The notes under the pieces are model-generated. The model searched no databases and had not been told where the DNA came from. It saw nothing but the letters and a program-made list of their open reading frames with translations. The position numbers were made by a program, and so were the translations under genes. DNA of 64,000 nt. Source: Alloalcanivorax gelatiniphagus (GTDB lineage Bacteria > Pseudomonadota > Gammaproteobacteria > Pseudomonadales > Alcanivoracaceae). Shown here in pieces: positions 17,739-25,869 of the stretch; position 1 is the first letter of the stretch, and each line of letters starts with the position of its first letter. The stretch is taken from assembly GCF_005938655.1 (NCBI RefSeq), contig NZ_VCQT01000038.1, positions 1 to 64,000 on the forward strand. Reading direction: 5' to 3'.

Positions 17739-18227
17739 ATGGAGAAAAAACTCGCCAAACTCGACCGGACCGATGTGCGCATCCTTGATGCCCTGCAGCG
17801 TGACGGCGGCCTGACCAACCAGCAACTGGCCGAGCAGGTCGGCCTGTCCCCCTCGCCCTGTTCCCGCCGGGTGCAGAAGCTGGAGGAAGCCGGCGTCATC
17901 CTGCGCCGGGAAACGGTACTGGACCCGCGCAAGCTGGGCCTGGACCTGACCGCCATGATTCAAATCAGCATGGACCGCCACACCCCGGAGCGCTTCGCCA
18001 ACTTCGAAGCCACGGTGGCCGAGTACCCGCAGGTGCAGCAATGCTACCTGGTCACCGGCCAGGAGGCGGACTACCTGCTCAAGGTGGTGGTGCCGGACAT
18101 CGACCAGTACCAGCAGTTTCTGCTCAACAAGATCACCCGCATCGAAGGCGTCAGCGGGGTGCGGTCCAGTTTCGTGATGCGGCGGGTGATCGATACCTCG
18201 GCATTGCCGTTGACGTACATAGATTGA
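17739..18227 (+). CDS. Lrp/AsnC-family transcriptional regulator
   Basis: This 162-residue regulator has an N-terminal winged helix-turn-helix (about 8-60: DRTDVRILDALQ, LTNQQLAEQVGLSPSPCSRRV) and a C-terminal RAM ligand-binding/oligomerisation domain (about 70-150). It is close in length to E. coli Lrp (164) but not clearly Lrp itself, so the effector amino acid is unknown. Its position 275 bases from the divergent leuA suggests control of leucine synthesis or of itself. A short imperfect tandem of GATGNACACCGATT follows the stop codon (18227-18254). Confidence 0.88.
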   Translation: MEKKLAKLDRTDVRILDALQRDGGLTNQQLAEQVGLSPSPCSRRVQKLEEAGVILRRETVLDPRKLGLDLTAMIQISMDRHTPERFANFEATVAEYPQVQQCYLVTGQEADYLLKVVVPDIDQYQQFLLNKITRIEGVSGVRSSFVMRRVIDTSALPLTYID

Positions 18228-18255
18228 TGTACACCGATTGATGAACACCGATTAA

Positions 18256-18329
18256 TGTAGGAGCGGCTTTAGCCGCGATAGGGCGGCGCCAGACCCTCGC
18301 CCCGTATCGCGGCTAAAGCCGCTCCTACA
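18256..18329. repeat. REP-like inverted repeat, copy 4
   Basis: The perfect 24-base arms TGTAGGAGCGGCTTTAGCC..GAT (18256-18279) and their inverse (18306-18329) flank a 26-base loop. The element separates the Lrp/AsnC gene from the flavodoxin-fold gene that starts 33 bases later. Confidence 0.9.
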
Positions 18330-18361
18330 AAGTCAGTCCCGACCCCTGCTACCCTGAGCCC

Positions 18362-18823
18362 ATGAAACGCTTACTGATCGTCGCCCATGCCCCCTCCCCC
18401 AACACCCGCCGGCTTGCCGAGGCGGCACTGGAGGGGGCCCGTGATGCGGATATCGAGGCGGTGGAGGCGATCTGGAAGCCGCCGCTGGAGGCGGGGCCGG
18501 AGGATGTGATGGCCTGCGACGGCATCCTGCTGGGCACCACCGAGAACCTGGGCTACATGAGCGGCGCGCTGAAGGATTTCTTCGACCGCACCTACTACGC
18601 GGTGATCGACCATAAGCAGGGGCTGCCCTGCGCCCTCTATATCCGCGCCGGCCATGACGGCACCGGCACCCGCCGGGGGATTGAATCCATCGTCACCGGG
18701 TTGCGCTGGAACTGGGTCCAGGACCCGCTGGTGTGCCGTGGCGAGTGGCGCGATGACTTTCTCGACCCGGTGCGCGAGCTGGGCCTGTACCTGGCCGCCG
18801 GCCTGGACGCCGGGATTTTCTGA
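18362..18823 (+). CDS. Flavodoxin-fold NAD(P)H-dependent reductase-like protein
   Basis: This 153-residue cytoplasmic protein has the flavodoxin-like fold. The first strand and FMN-phosphate loop read LLIVAHAPSPNTRRLAEA (4-21). The second FMN loop is GTTENLGYMSGALKDFFDRTYY (about 58-79), typical of NAD(P)H-dependent FMN reductases. Its substrate cannot be assigned. No strong ribosome site precedes the ATG at 18362, so the start is supported mainly by the fold. It stands alone behind a REP element and is followed by the PEBP gene on the same strand. Confidence 0.75.
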   Translation: MKRLLIVAHAPSPNTRRLAEAALEGARDADIEAVEAIWKPPLEAGPEDVMACDGILLGTTENLGYMSGALKDFFDRTYYAVIDHKQGLPCALYIRAGHDGTGTRRGIESIVTGLRWNWVQDPLVCRGEWRDDFLDPVRELGLYLAAGLDAGIF

Positions 18824-18922
18824 GGCCGGTTTTGCCGCCGGATTGGGTGTACCCTTGAAATTCGGGTGGCGGGCACACACCCCACTCCATGACGAGCTTC
18901 ATTTCCCGAGCAGGAGGACAGC

Positions 18923-19543
18923 ATGCACATCACCGTGAAAGGCATTTCCGAAGGCCAGCCGATTCCCGGACAGTTCGCGTTCGCGGTACCCCACGCCGAG
19001 GACCATATGGCGTTGAGCGACAACCGCAATCCCCAGGTGACCTGGGAAGACGCCCCGGAAGGCACCCGCAGTTTCGCCGTGGTGGTGGTGGACCCGGACG
19101 TGCCCTCCGACGCCAGCAATGTGAACCAGGAAGGCAAAACCCTGGACGAGGAAATGCCCCGGGTGGACTTCTACCACTGGCTGCTGGTGGACATTCCCGC
19201 CGAGGTCGGCGAGATCGCCGAGGGCGAGGACTCCGACGGCGTGACGCCGCGCGGCAAGAGCACCGGCCAGGTGAAAAAAGGCGTGCGCGGCGCCAATGAC
19301 TACACCGACTTCATGGCCGGCGACCCGGACATGAAAGGCGTCTACGGCGGCTACGACGGCCCCTGCCCGCCCTGGAACGACGAACGCCTGCACCACTACA
19401 CCTTCACCGTCTACGCCCTGGACGTACCCACCCTGGGCCTGGACGGCGACTTCCGCGGCCCGGATGTGATGAAGGCCATGGAAGGGCACATCCTCGACCG
19501 GGCCAGTGTCACCGGTACCTATACGCTCAAGGCCAACGTCTAA
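18923..19543 (+). CDS. YbhB/YbcL-type phosphatidylethanolamine-binding-protein homologue
   Basis: This 206-residue protein belongs to the PEBP/Raf-kinase-inhibitor-like family, whose bacterial members have no settled function. It shows the anion-pocket segments VVVDPDVPS (55-63), FYHWLLVDIP and GPCPPWNDERLHHYTFTVYALD, in the order seen in E. coli YbhB. It is longer than YbhB (158 residues) because of acidic insertions around 64-80 and 98-125. No signal peptide is present, so it is probably cytoplasmic. A strong AGGAGG site precedes the ATG. Confidence 0.85.
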   Translation: MHITVKGISEGQPIPGQFAFAVPHAEDHMALSDNRNPQVTWEDAPEGTRSFAVVVVDPDVPSDASNVNQEGKTLDEEMPRVDFYHWLLVDIPAEVGEIAEGEDSDGVTPRGKSTGQVKKGVRGANDYTDFMAGDPDMKGVYGGYDGPCPPWNDERLHHYTFTVYALDVPTLGLDGDFRGPDVMKAMEGHILDRASVTGTYTLKANV

Positions 19544-19560
19544 GCTCCAATACCCGTCCC

Positions 19561-19616
19561 TGTAGGAGCGGCTTTAGCCGCGATCAAGCCCAATCGCGGC
19601 TAAAGCCGCTCCTACA
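19561..19616. repeat. REP-like inverted repeat, copy 5
   Basis: Perfect 24-base arms (19561-19584 and 19593-19616) flank an eight-base loop. It is the most compact copy of the family and lies between the convergent PEBP and bioD genes, where it could end transcripts from both sides. Confidence 0.9.
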
Positions 19617-19643
19617 GCGTCCGCCGGGGCACGGTGGCGCCGT

Positions 19644-20285
19644 TCAAACCACCGTAAAAGCCCCCGGCAAATGCTGCCGCAGCGTAAGCAGATTCTCCTC
19701 CCGCACATCCATATCACCGAAACAGTTTGCCACGGTGCCGGTGTAGCGCAGGCCGTCGGCCTGGATCGCTTCGGCGGTGAGCAGGGCGTGGTTGATGCAG
19801 CCCAGTTTCATGCCGACTACCTGGATCACCGGCAGGTTCAGTTCCAGGGCCAGGCCGGACAGCATTTCCCGGTCATTGAGGGGCACCCGCCAGCCCCCGG
19901 CGCCTTCCACCAGCACCAGGTCCGCCGGGTGGCTGTTAAGGGCGCCACGTACATAGCCGGCCAGTTGCGCCAGGGTGATGCGGCGGTTTTCCTGCTGGGC
20001 GGCGATGTGCGGGGCGATGGCCGCTTCCAGGGTCACCGGGTTGACCACTTCGTAGGGCAGCGCCACCGAGGAGGCGGCCATCAGATTGACGGCGTCCTCG
20101 TTGCGCAGGCCCTGGTCGGTGCGTTCACAGCCGGCGGCCACCGGCTTCAGGCCATAGCAGCGCAGGCCCGCATCCCGGGCCCGTTCCAGCAGCCGGCAAC
20201 TGACCCAGGTTTTGCCCACTTCGGTATCGGTGCCGGTGATAAAGAACACGCCCTTGAGCACGGGCAGTGGGGGACGGTCACTCAT
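19644..20285 (-). CDS. bioD: Dethiobiotin synthetase
   Basis: BioD uses ATP and CO2 to close the ureido ring of dethiobiotin. The 213-residue P-loop protein shows GTDTEVGKT (18-26) with the catalytic Lys25, KPVAAGCE, the EGAGGWRVPL segment and a C-terminal nucleotide-base region. An AAGGAG site lies before the ATG at 20285. It is the last gene of bioBFHCD, 21 bases after bioC, and is followed by a REP element. Confidence 0.95.
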   Translation of the reverse strand: MSDRPPLPVLKGVFFITGTDTEVGKTWVSCRLLERARDAGLRCYGLKPVAAGCERTDQGLRNEDAVNLMAASSVALPYEVVNPVTLEAAIAPHIAAQQENRRITLAQLAGYVRGALNSHPADLVLVEGAGGWRVPLNDREMLSGLALELNLPVIQVVGMKLGCINHALLTAEAIQADGLRYTGTVANCFGDMDVREENLLTLRQHLPGAFTVV

Positions 20286-20306
20286 GGGGGTCTCCTTGAA
20301 CCCGGG

Positions 20307-21107
20307 TCAGCGCAGGGCGTGCACGAACAGCACCTGCCAGGTGAGCGGCAGGCCGGCCGGTTGCCGGCGCGCTTCGTAGGCGTCACTCATGGCGCTCCAG
20401 GCGCCTTTGCCTGTCAGGCCGGTGCCGCCGCCCTGGATATGGTCCACGCCGGTGGCCTTGAAGGCGCGCACCAGGCTTTTCACATCCGGGTAGTGTTCGG
20501 TGAAGGCCAGGCGCTGGCCATGCTGAAGCGTCAGGCCGGCGCCGCCCAGGGCGCGCCGCCAGTCGTCCTCCGCCGGCAGGCGATTGACGTGGGGCCGCCG
20601 GTCCGCCGCCGCCCAGCTTTCGGTCATTTCGTGCAGGGAGCCGGCCAGCGGTACCGCCAGCAGCAGGGAGCCGCCGGGCATCAGCACCCGCGCCAGTTCC
20701 GCGCCCACCCGTTCCGGCACACACCATTGCAAGGCGAAGCTGGAAAACACCAACGCCTGGCTGGCATCGGCCAGCGGCAGGCGCTCCGCGTCCGCGCACA
20801 GCAGCCGAAAGCGTGGCCCGGCGCGGCCCCGGGCCGCCGCCTCGGCGAGCATGGCCGGCGACAGGTCCACCCCCAGCCAGCGGCTGGATGGCCAGCGCGC
20901 CTGCTGGGCCCGGGCCAGGGGCGCGGTGGCGCAGCCCAGCTCCAGGGCCCGCTCGCCCGTCAGCTCCGCCGGGGCCATATCCAGCAGGCTGCGGGCGCAC
21001 GCCAGCTGCAGGCCGGCGTGGGCGTCGTAGCTGGCGGCGGCGCGGCCGAAGCGCTCGCCCACCGCCTGCTTATTCACCCAGGAAGCGGTGCTGGCGATGG
21101 AAGTCAT
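20307..21107 (-). CDS. bioC: Malonyl-[ACP] O-methyltransferase
   Basis: BioC methylates malonyl-ACP so that fatty-acid enzymes can build the pimeloyl chain of biotin. The 266-residue Rossmann methyltransferase opens with NKQAVGERFGRAAASYDAHAGLQ, a clear BioC signature, and has VFSSFALQWC in motif IV. Motif I is unusual: ELGCATAPLA (56-65) lacks two glycines of the normal GxGxG SAM loop. I chose the ATG at 21107, which overlaps bioH by 38 bases; an in-frame ATG at 21152 would add 15 residues without homology. It lies between bioH and bioD in the biotin operon. Confidence 0.88.
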   Translation of the reverse strand: MTSIASTASWVNKQAVGERFGRAAASYDAHAGLQLACARSLLDMAPAELTGERALELGCATAPLARAQQARWPSSRWLGVDLSPAMLAEAAARGRAGPRFRLLCADAERLPLADASQALVFSSFALQWCVPERVGAELARVLMPGGSLLLAVPLAGSLHEMTESWAAADRRPHVNRLPAEDDWRRALGGAGLTLQHGQRLAFTEHYPDVKSLVRAFKATGVDHIQGGGTGLTGKGAWSAMSDAYEARRQPAGLPLTWQVLFVHALR

Positions 21108-21876
21108 GGACGGCCTGGCTGAAGGTTTCGGGGGCGGACAGAAACGGCACATGGGCCACCTGTTCGATCAGCGCCGTGTCGCCGCGCTCGTTGAGCAGGG
21201 GCTCCACCGCCGCCATGGCCGCCGCCGGCACGATATGGTCGCGCTCGCCGAAGATCATCCGCAGCGGCGGCACCAGGGTGGCCAGCTCGGCGCGCAGATC
21301 GGTGTCGCGCAGAATCGCCAGCCCTTCGCGCAGGGCACGGTGGGCCGGCAGCCCGCAGAAATAGAGAATCTCCTTGAGCCGGGCCACGTCCTGGCGCATG
21401 GACTCGGCGCCCTTGCAGTTAAGCGCCAGAAAACGCACCAGAGTGCCCTCGTAGTCTTCCTGGCACATCTGCTCGAAGGCATCGAGGATGTCCGGCTTCA
21501 TGGCCGCCGGCCAGTCGTCCGTGGCGGTGAAGCGCGGCGTGGTGGCCACGGTGACCACCGAGTGCACCCGCCGCGGGTGATCCAGGGCCAGCCGCAGGGC
21601 CACCAGGCCACCCAGGGACCAGCCCAGCAGATGGGCCCGTTCCGGCATCACCGCCGACACCTGTTCGGCGAGAAATTCCAAGGTGTAGTCGTCGTTGGGC
21701 AGCGGACTCTGCCCCATGCCCGGCAGGTCGATGACGGTGACCCGGAAATGCTCCAGCAGCGCCGGCACGATGTCGTCGAAGACGATGGCGTGCAGGCCCC
21801 AGCCGTGCAGCAACACGATGTCGCCGGCGTCCTCGTCGGCCACCCCGGTGGCCCTGTAAGTATTGTGAAAAGGCAT
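21070..21876 (-). CDS. bioH: Pimeloyl-[ACP] methyl ester carboxylesterase
   Basis: BioH removes the methyl group from pimeloyl-ACP methyl ester and so ends chain elongation for biotin. The 268-residue alpha/beta hydrolase has its nucleophile Ser87 in GWSLGG, the acid Asp213 in GERDHIVP and His242 in AHVPFLS, with LLHGWG as the oxyanion loop. The ATG at 21876 overlaps the bioF stop by one base (TGATG); an in-frame GTG four codons earlier is less likely. Its place inside the bio operon supports BioH over other hydrolases. Confidence 0.92.
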   Translation of the reverse strand: MPFHNTYRATGVADEDAGDIVLLHGWGLHAIVFDDIVPALLEHFRVTVIDLPGMGQSPLPNDDYTLEFLAEQVSAVMPERAHLLGWSLGGLVALRLALDHPRRVHSVVTVATTPRFTATDDWPAAMKPDILDAFEQMCQEDYEGTLVRFLALNCKGAESMRQDVARLKEILYFCGLPAHRALREGLAILRDTDLRAELATLVPPLRMIFGERDHIVPAAAMAAVEPLLNERGDTALIEQVAHVPFLSAPETFSQAVHDFHRQHRFLGE

Positions 21877-23033
21877 CAACTTGGGCACTTGGCGGCCTCC
21901 AGGGCATCCAGCAGCAGATCCACGTCCGCTTCTTCATGGGCGGCGGACAGGGTCACGCGCAACCGCGCCTGGCCCTCCGGCACCGTGGGCGGGCGGATGG
22001 CGGTGACGCGCAGGCCGCGCTCCGCCAGCACCCGGCTCAGCGCCAGGGCGTCGCCGTCGCCGCCGATCAAAATCGGCTGGATCGGTGTGTCCGACGCCAT
22101 CAGCTCATAGCCCAGCGCGGCGACGCCGCGCCGGAAGCGGGTGATCAGCGCCGCCAGCTTGTCCCGGCGCCAGCTTTCCCGGCGCGCCTTCTCCAGACTT
22201 ACCAGGGTGGCGGCAGCCACGGCGGCGGGCATGGCGGTGGTGTAAATGTAGGTGCGGGCGAACTGTATCAGGGTTTCGATCAGGTCCTCGGAGCCGGCCA
22301 CGAAGGCACCGGCGGTGCCCAGCCCCTTGCCCAGGGTGCCCATGTACACCGGCACCCGGTCATTGACGCCCTGGGCGAACAGGGTGCCCCGGCCCTGGCC
22401 GTCCAGCACCCCCAGGCCATGGGCGTCATCCACCATCAGCCAGGCGTCCTCCGCCTCGCAGGCGTCCAGATAGTCGGCCAGGGGCGCCTGGTCACCGTCC
22501 ATGCTGAATACACCGTCGGTGACCACTAACTTACGCGGCGCCGGGCTGCGCGCCAGTTGTCCGGCCAGGGCCTCCGCGTCGTTATGGGCGAAGCGCCGGG
22601 AGCGGGCACCGCTGAGCAGGCCCGCGTCGAGCAGGGAGGCGTGGTTGAGGCGATCCTGGAACACTGCGTCACCGGGCCCCACCAGGGCGGTCAGGGCGCC
22701 CAGGTTGGCCATGTAACCGGTGGAAAACAGCAGCGCCCGCGGACGGCCGGTGTGCGCGGCCAGGGCCTCTTCCAGTTCCTGGTGGGGCCGCTGGTGGCCG
22801 CACACCAGATGGGAGGCGCCACTGCCCACGCCCCAATGGTTGGCAGCGTCCTGGAAGGCGGCGATCACCTGGGCATCGTTGGCCAGGCCGAGATAGTCGT
22901 TGGAACAGAAATTCAGCAGCGCGCGACCGTCCACCCGGGTGGTACGGCCGCTGGGGGCGTCCATCACCTGGGGCTGGCGATAACGGTGCCGGGCGCGCCG
23001 TTCGTCCAGGCGCGCCTTGAGATCAAAGCCCAA
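21876..23033 (-). CDS. bioF: 8-amino-7-oxononanoate synthase
   Basis: BioF condenses pimeloyl-ACP with L-alanine using pyridoxal phosphate. The 385-residue fold-type I enzyme shows SNDYLGL (44-50), the cofactor-stacking His131 region ([12 protein letters not shown]-like), DDAHGLG (202-208) and the Schiff-base Lys236 in GTLGKGLG, the same number as in E. coli. No ATG fits the N terminus: the likely start is the TTG at 23033 with GGAGCG upstream. It follows bioB by 14 bases. Confidence 0.93.
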   Translation of the reverse strand: MGFDLKARLDERRARHRYRQPQVMDAPSGRTTRVDGRALLNFCSNDYLGLANDAQVIAAFQDAANHWGVGSGASHLVCGHQRPHQELEEALAAHTGRPRALLFSTGYMANLGALTALVGPGDAVFQDRLNHASLLDAGLLSGARSRRFAHNDAEALAGQLARSPAPRKLVVTDGVFSMDGDQAPLADYLDACEAEDAWLMVDDAHGLGVLDGQGRGTLFAQGVNDRVPVYMGTLGKGLGTAGAFVAGSEDLIETLIQFARTYIYTTAMPAAVAAATLVSLEKARRESWRRDKLAALITRFRRGVAALGYELMASDTPIQPILIGGDGDALALSRVLAERGLRVTAIRPPTVPEGQARLRVTLSAAHEEADVDLLLDALEAAKCPS

Positions 23034-23047
23034 CGGAGCGCTCCGGG

Positions 23048-24217
23048 TCAGGCGTCCAGCGGCCGCTGGGCCGGCCGACCGGTATCCTTGTCGAGCACGT
23101 GCTTGGCGGCCCGCTTGCCGTCGGCCTGGTAGGCCATGGCGTCCCGGTAGAGGCCGCTGTCCGCCGCTTCCTGCTCGGCCACCTGCTGGCGCAGCGCCTC
23201 TTCGTGGGCCTCGTCGGAGGCTTCGTGGCGCGGGTCCAGAGGATGGATGCCGAGACGATCAAACAGCTGCTTGTCGTGGTTGGCTTCCGGGTTGTCGGTG
23301 GTCAGCAGCCGCTCGCCGTAGAAGATCGAATTGGCGCCGGCCAGGAAACACAGCGCCTGGGCCTCATCGTTCATCTCCTGGCGGCCGGCGGACAGGCGCA
23401 CATAGGATTCCGGCATCAGGATGCGGGCCACCGCCACGGTGCGCACGAACTCGAACGGGTCCAGGTCGTCCACTTCCGCCAGCGGCGTGCCCTCGATCTT
23501 GACCAGCATGTTGATGGGCACCGATTCCGGATGGTGCGGCAGGTTGGCGAGCTGCTGCAGCAGGCCCACCCGGTCGTCCCGGTTCTCGCCCATGCCGACG
23601 ATGCCACCGCAGCACACCTTCATGCCGGCGTCGCGCACATTGGCCAGGGTGGTGAGGCGGTCGCCGTAGGTGCGGGTGGTGATCACCTGGCCGTAGTACT
23701 CCGGCGAGGTGTCCAGGTTGTGGTTGTAGTAGTCCAGGCCCGCCTCGGCCAGATCCTTGGCCTGGCCTTCATCGAGCATGCCCAGGGTCATGCAGGTTTC
23801 CATGCCCAGGGCCTTTACCTGGCGCACCATGTCCAGCACATAGGGCATGTCCTTGGCGCGGGGGCTGCGCCAGGCGGCGCCCATGCAGAAGCGCGAGGCG
23901 CCCTTTTCACGGGCGGCCCGGGCTTCTTCCACCACCCGCGCCACTTCCAGCAGCTTCTCTTTTTCCAGTTCGGTGTTGTAGTGCCCGGACTGGGAGCAGT
24001 ACTTGCAGTCCTCCGGGCAGGCGCCGGTCTTGATCGACAGCAGCGTGCTCACCTGCACCGCGTTGGGATCGAAGTGCTCCCGGTGCACCTGGGCGGCGCG
24101 GAACAACAGATCGTTGAACGGCAGGGTGAACAGGGCTTCGATCTCACCCCGATGCCAGTCATGGCGTACGGCATTGATGGCGGATGTCTTACGGGGCGTG
24201 GCGGCGGCTACTGGCAT
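23048..24217 (-). CDS. bioB: Biotin synthase
   Basis: BioB is the radical-SAM enzyme that inserts sulphur into dethiobiotin. The 389-residue chain has the [4Fe-4S] ligands Cys67, Cys71 and Cys74 ([12 protein letters not shown]) and the [2Fe-2S] ligands Cys111, Cys142 and Cys202, at the E. coli positions plus 14. It is about 35-45 residues longer than usual BioB, because of a charged C-terminal tail after about 340. The ATG at 24217 has a GGAGAG site; the frame is open 22 codons further upstream into the promoter. It is the first gene of bioBFHCD. Confidence 0.96.
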   Translation of the reverse strand: MPVAAATPRKTSAINAVRHDWHRGEIEALFTLPFNDLLFRAAQVHREHFDPNAVQVSTLLSIKTGACPEDCKYCSQSGHYNTELEKEKLLEVARVVEEARAAREKGASRFCMGAAWRSPRAKDMPYVLDMVRQVKALGMETCMTLGMLDEGQAKDLAEAGLDYYNHNLDTSPEYYGQVITTRTYGDRLTTLANVRDAGMKVCCGGIVGMGENRDDRVGLLQQLANLPHHPESVPINMLVKIEGTPLAEVDDLDPFEFVRTVAVARILMPESYVRLSAGRQEMNDEAQALCFLAGANSIFYGERLLTTDNPEANHDKQLFDRLGIHPLDPRHEASDEAHEEALRQQVAEQEAADSGLYRDAMAYQADGKRAAKHVLDKDTGRPAQRPLDA

Positions 24218-24243
24218 GATGGTCTCTCCGAACGGTTGCCCAA

Positions 24244-24271
24244 AGCCTAGCAGGCCGCCGGGGGCTGTCAA
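24244..24271 (-). promoter_or_regulatory. bioB promoter
   Basis: On the minus strand TTGACA (24271-24266) and TAGGCT (24249-24244) are separated by 16 bases, ahead of the bioB ribosome site. The perfect -35 hexamer lies inside one half of the BirA-like site, as expected for a repressed promoter. Confidence 0.65.
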
Positions 24272-24298
24272 CTTAAGGATCATTGCATAGGTTTACAT
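24265..24298. promoter_or_regulatory. Candidate BirA operator between bioB and comF
   Basis: CTGTCAACT (24265-24273) and GGTTTACAT (24290-24298) form a dyad with a 16-base spacer, resembling the bacterial BirA site TTGTAAACC-N-GGTTTACAA. The right half matches eight of nine positions and the left half six of nine. The dyad covers the -35 of bioB and ends five bases before the comF start. The spacing is one base longer than the commonest form, so this is a fair but unproven match. Confidence 0.5.
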
Positions 24299-24302
24299 CT
24301 GG

Positions 24303-25007
24303 ATGTTTTTTAATCTTTTCGAGGAACGGATTCCCGCCAACCGCTGCGTGCTCTGCGCCCGGCCGGAGGCCGACGCCCTGTGCGCCCACTGCCGCCGGGA
24401 ACTGGAGCGCTGCTGCGCCCTGTCCGGCCCGCTTTGCCGGTGCGCCCTGCCCGCCCCGGGGCTGCAGCCCGGCGAGCTGTGCGGCCGCTGCCTGCGCCAG
24501 CCGCCCGGCTTCCGCGCCGGTTACTGCGATTGGGCCTACCGGTTTCCCCTGGACCGGCTGATCAATGCCTATAAGCATCAGGGGCAGCTGCCGGTGGAAC
24601 GGGCGCTGGAAACCCTGGCCACCGGGGCGCCTTTACCGTGGCCGGAGGCGGACCTGCTGTGCCCGCTGCCGGCCCACTGGCGGCGCCGCTGGGTGCGCGG
24701 CTTCGATCAGGCGGAGCGGCTGGCGGCGGCCCTGGCGCGGCATTGGCGGCGGCCGCTGGTGCCGTTGCTGCGGCGCCGGCGGGCCACCCCGCCCCAGCAG
24801 GGCCACGGCCGCGCCTGGCGGGTGCGCAGCCTGCGCCATGCCTTCCAGGCGCTACCGGCCAGCCGTGGCCGGCGGGTACTGCTGGTGGACGATGTGATCA
24901 CCACCGGCGCCAGCCTGCGCGCCGCCAGCCATGCGTTATACGAAGCCGGCGCAGAGGAGGTGCGGGTGTGGGCGCTGGCGCGCACCCTGGAGGGGAGCCA
25001 TCGCTGA
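24303..25007 (+). CDS. comF: ComF-family amidophosphoribosyltransferase-like protein
   Basis: ComF-family proteins (GntX in E. coli) are linked to DNA uptake and use of external DNA; their chemistry is unproven. The 234-residue product has an N-terminal zinc-finger-like region with CVLC and CAHC pairs (18-37) and further cysteines to about 64. It then has a phosphoribosyltransferase-like fold with the PRPP loop VLLVDDVITTGAS near the C terminus. It is divergent from bioB, also the neighbour of comF in Pseudomonas. No strong ribosome site precedes the ATG. Confidence 0.88.
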   Translation: MFFNLFEERIPANRCVLCARPEADALCAHCRRELERCCALSGPLCRCALPAPGLQPGELCGRCLRQPPGFRAGYCDWAYRFPLDRLINAYKHQGQLPVERALETLATGAPLPWPEADLLCPLPAHWRRRWVRGFDQAERLAAALARHWRRPLVPLLRRRRATPPQQGHGRAWRVRSLRHAFQALPASRGRRVLLVDDVITTGASLRAASHALYEAGAEEVRVWALARTLEGSHR

Positions 25008-25022
25008 GCCTGACCGCGGACC

Positions 25023-25700
25023 TTAGCCGTGGATCACGTCAATGCGCGGCACCGGCTCATAGCTGACGCCCATCACCAGCCCCTGGTCACCGGCGTCGGA
25101 GGCGGCCATCTCGATGTCCTGGGGGCGCAGGCGCGGGTGGCGGCCATCCAGGAATTTACGGGCCGCCAGGGCGTTGAGGGTACGGTCCCGGGCCTCTTCC
25201 AGGGTGATGCCATCGCCGCCCAGCAGGGTCTTGATGTACTCGGCGCAGGCCACGTCCTCGTCGCCGGTGGGGTGGGAGGCCACCAGCACCACGGTGGCAG
25301 GGGCCTTCTCCAGGATATAGCGGGCGGTGGCGCGGGCGTTGATCAGCGCCGCCACCAGCACCTGGCGGCTGTCCCGGGCCCGCAGGGTGGCGGCCACGCC
25401 ATTGGTGGTGCGCATGATCAGGTAGCGACCGCGCACATCGGTATGGCGGATTTCCCAGGGCGAGTTGCCGTGGTCGAACCCTTCGATGGGCAGCGCCTCG
25501 ATTTCCCCCACCAGCAGGCCTTGCGGGTAATCCTGGCGCAGGGCGAAGGCATCGTCGGCGGTGGACACCGGATAGATATGGCTGGCGCCGCCGACAAAGG
25601 CCTCGTGGCTGGTGGTGAAAGCGCGGATCACATCGATCACCACGGTGATGCCATTGATGTTGTGGGGCGGATTGTGTCCCTGGGCGATCTTGATTTCCAT
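25023..25700 (-). CDS. ComB-family 2-phosphosulfolactate phosphatase homologue
   Basis: This 225-residue product matches the ComB family, named for the phosphatase of coenzyme M synthesis in methanogens. The N-terminal VVIDVIRAFTTS block, GEIEALPIEGFDHGNSP and RTTNGVAATLRA are the family landmarks. Bacteria like this one are not expected to make coenzyme M, so the substrate is probably another phosphorylated acid; this is inference. The start is placed at MEIKIAQGHNPP (25700); 24 further codons are open upstream. It converges with comF, with only 15 bases between the stops. Confidence 0.75.
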   Translation of the reverse strand: MEIKIAQGHNPPHNINGITVVIDVIRAFTTSHEAFVGGASHIYPVSTADDAFALRQDYPQGLLVGEIEALPIEGFDHGNSPWEIRHTDVRGRYLIMRTTNGVAATLRARDSRQVLVAALINARATARYILEKAPATVVLVASHPTGDEDVACAEYIKTLLGGDGITLEEARDRTLNALAARKFLDGRHPRLRPQDIEMAASDAGDQGLVMGVSYEPVPRIDVIHG

Positions 25701-25869
25701 GCGCGCGGCCCGCTTGAGAAATGAAGCGGGCATTATGAAGGATGGGGCGCGCCGCTGAAACGGGGCGGCCACTGACCGATCCCATCAGCCCCCCGGTCAA
25801 CCTCGATCAATGACGGGCACCGGGCGGCCTGCTAGCGTCCTGGCATCGTCAATCGAACCGGTGACCGTC

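Noticed and set aside
18227-18254. Short tandem GATGNACACCGATT after the Lrp/AsnC gene
   Set aside because: Only two imperfect 14-base copies; too short and local to suggest more than slippage, so it is noted in the gene entry only.
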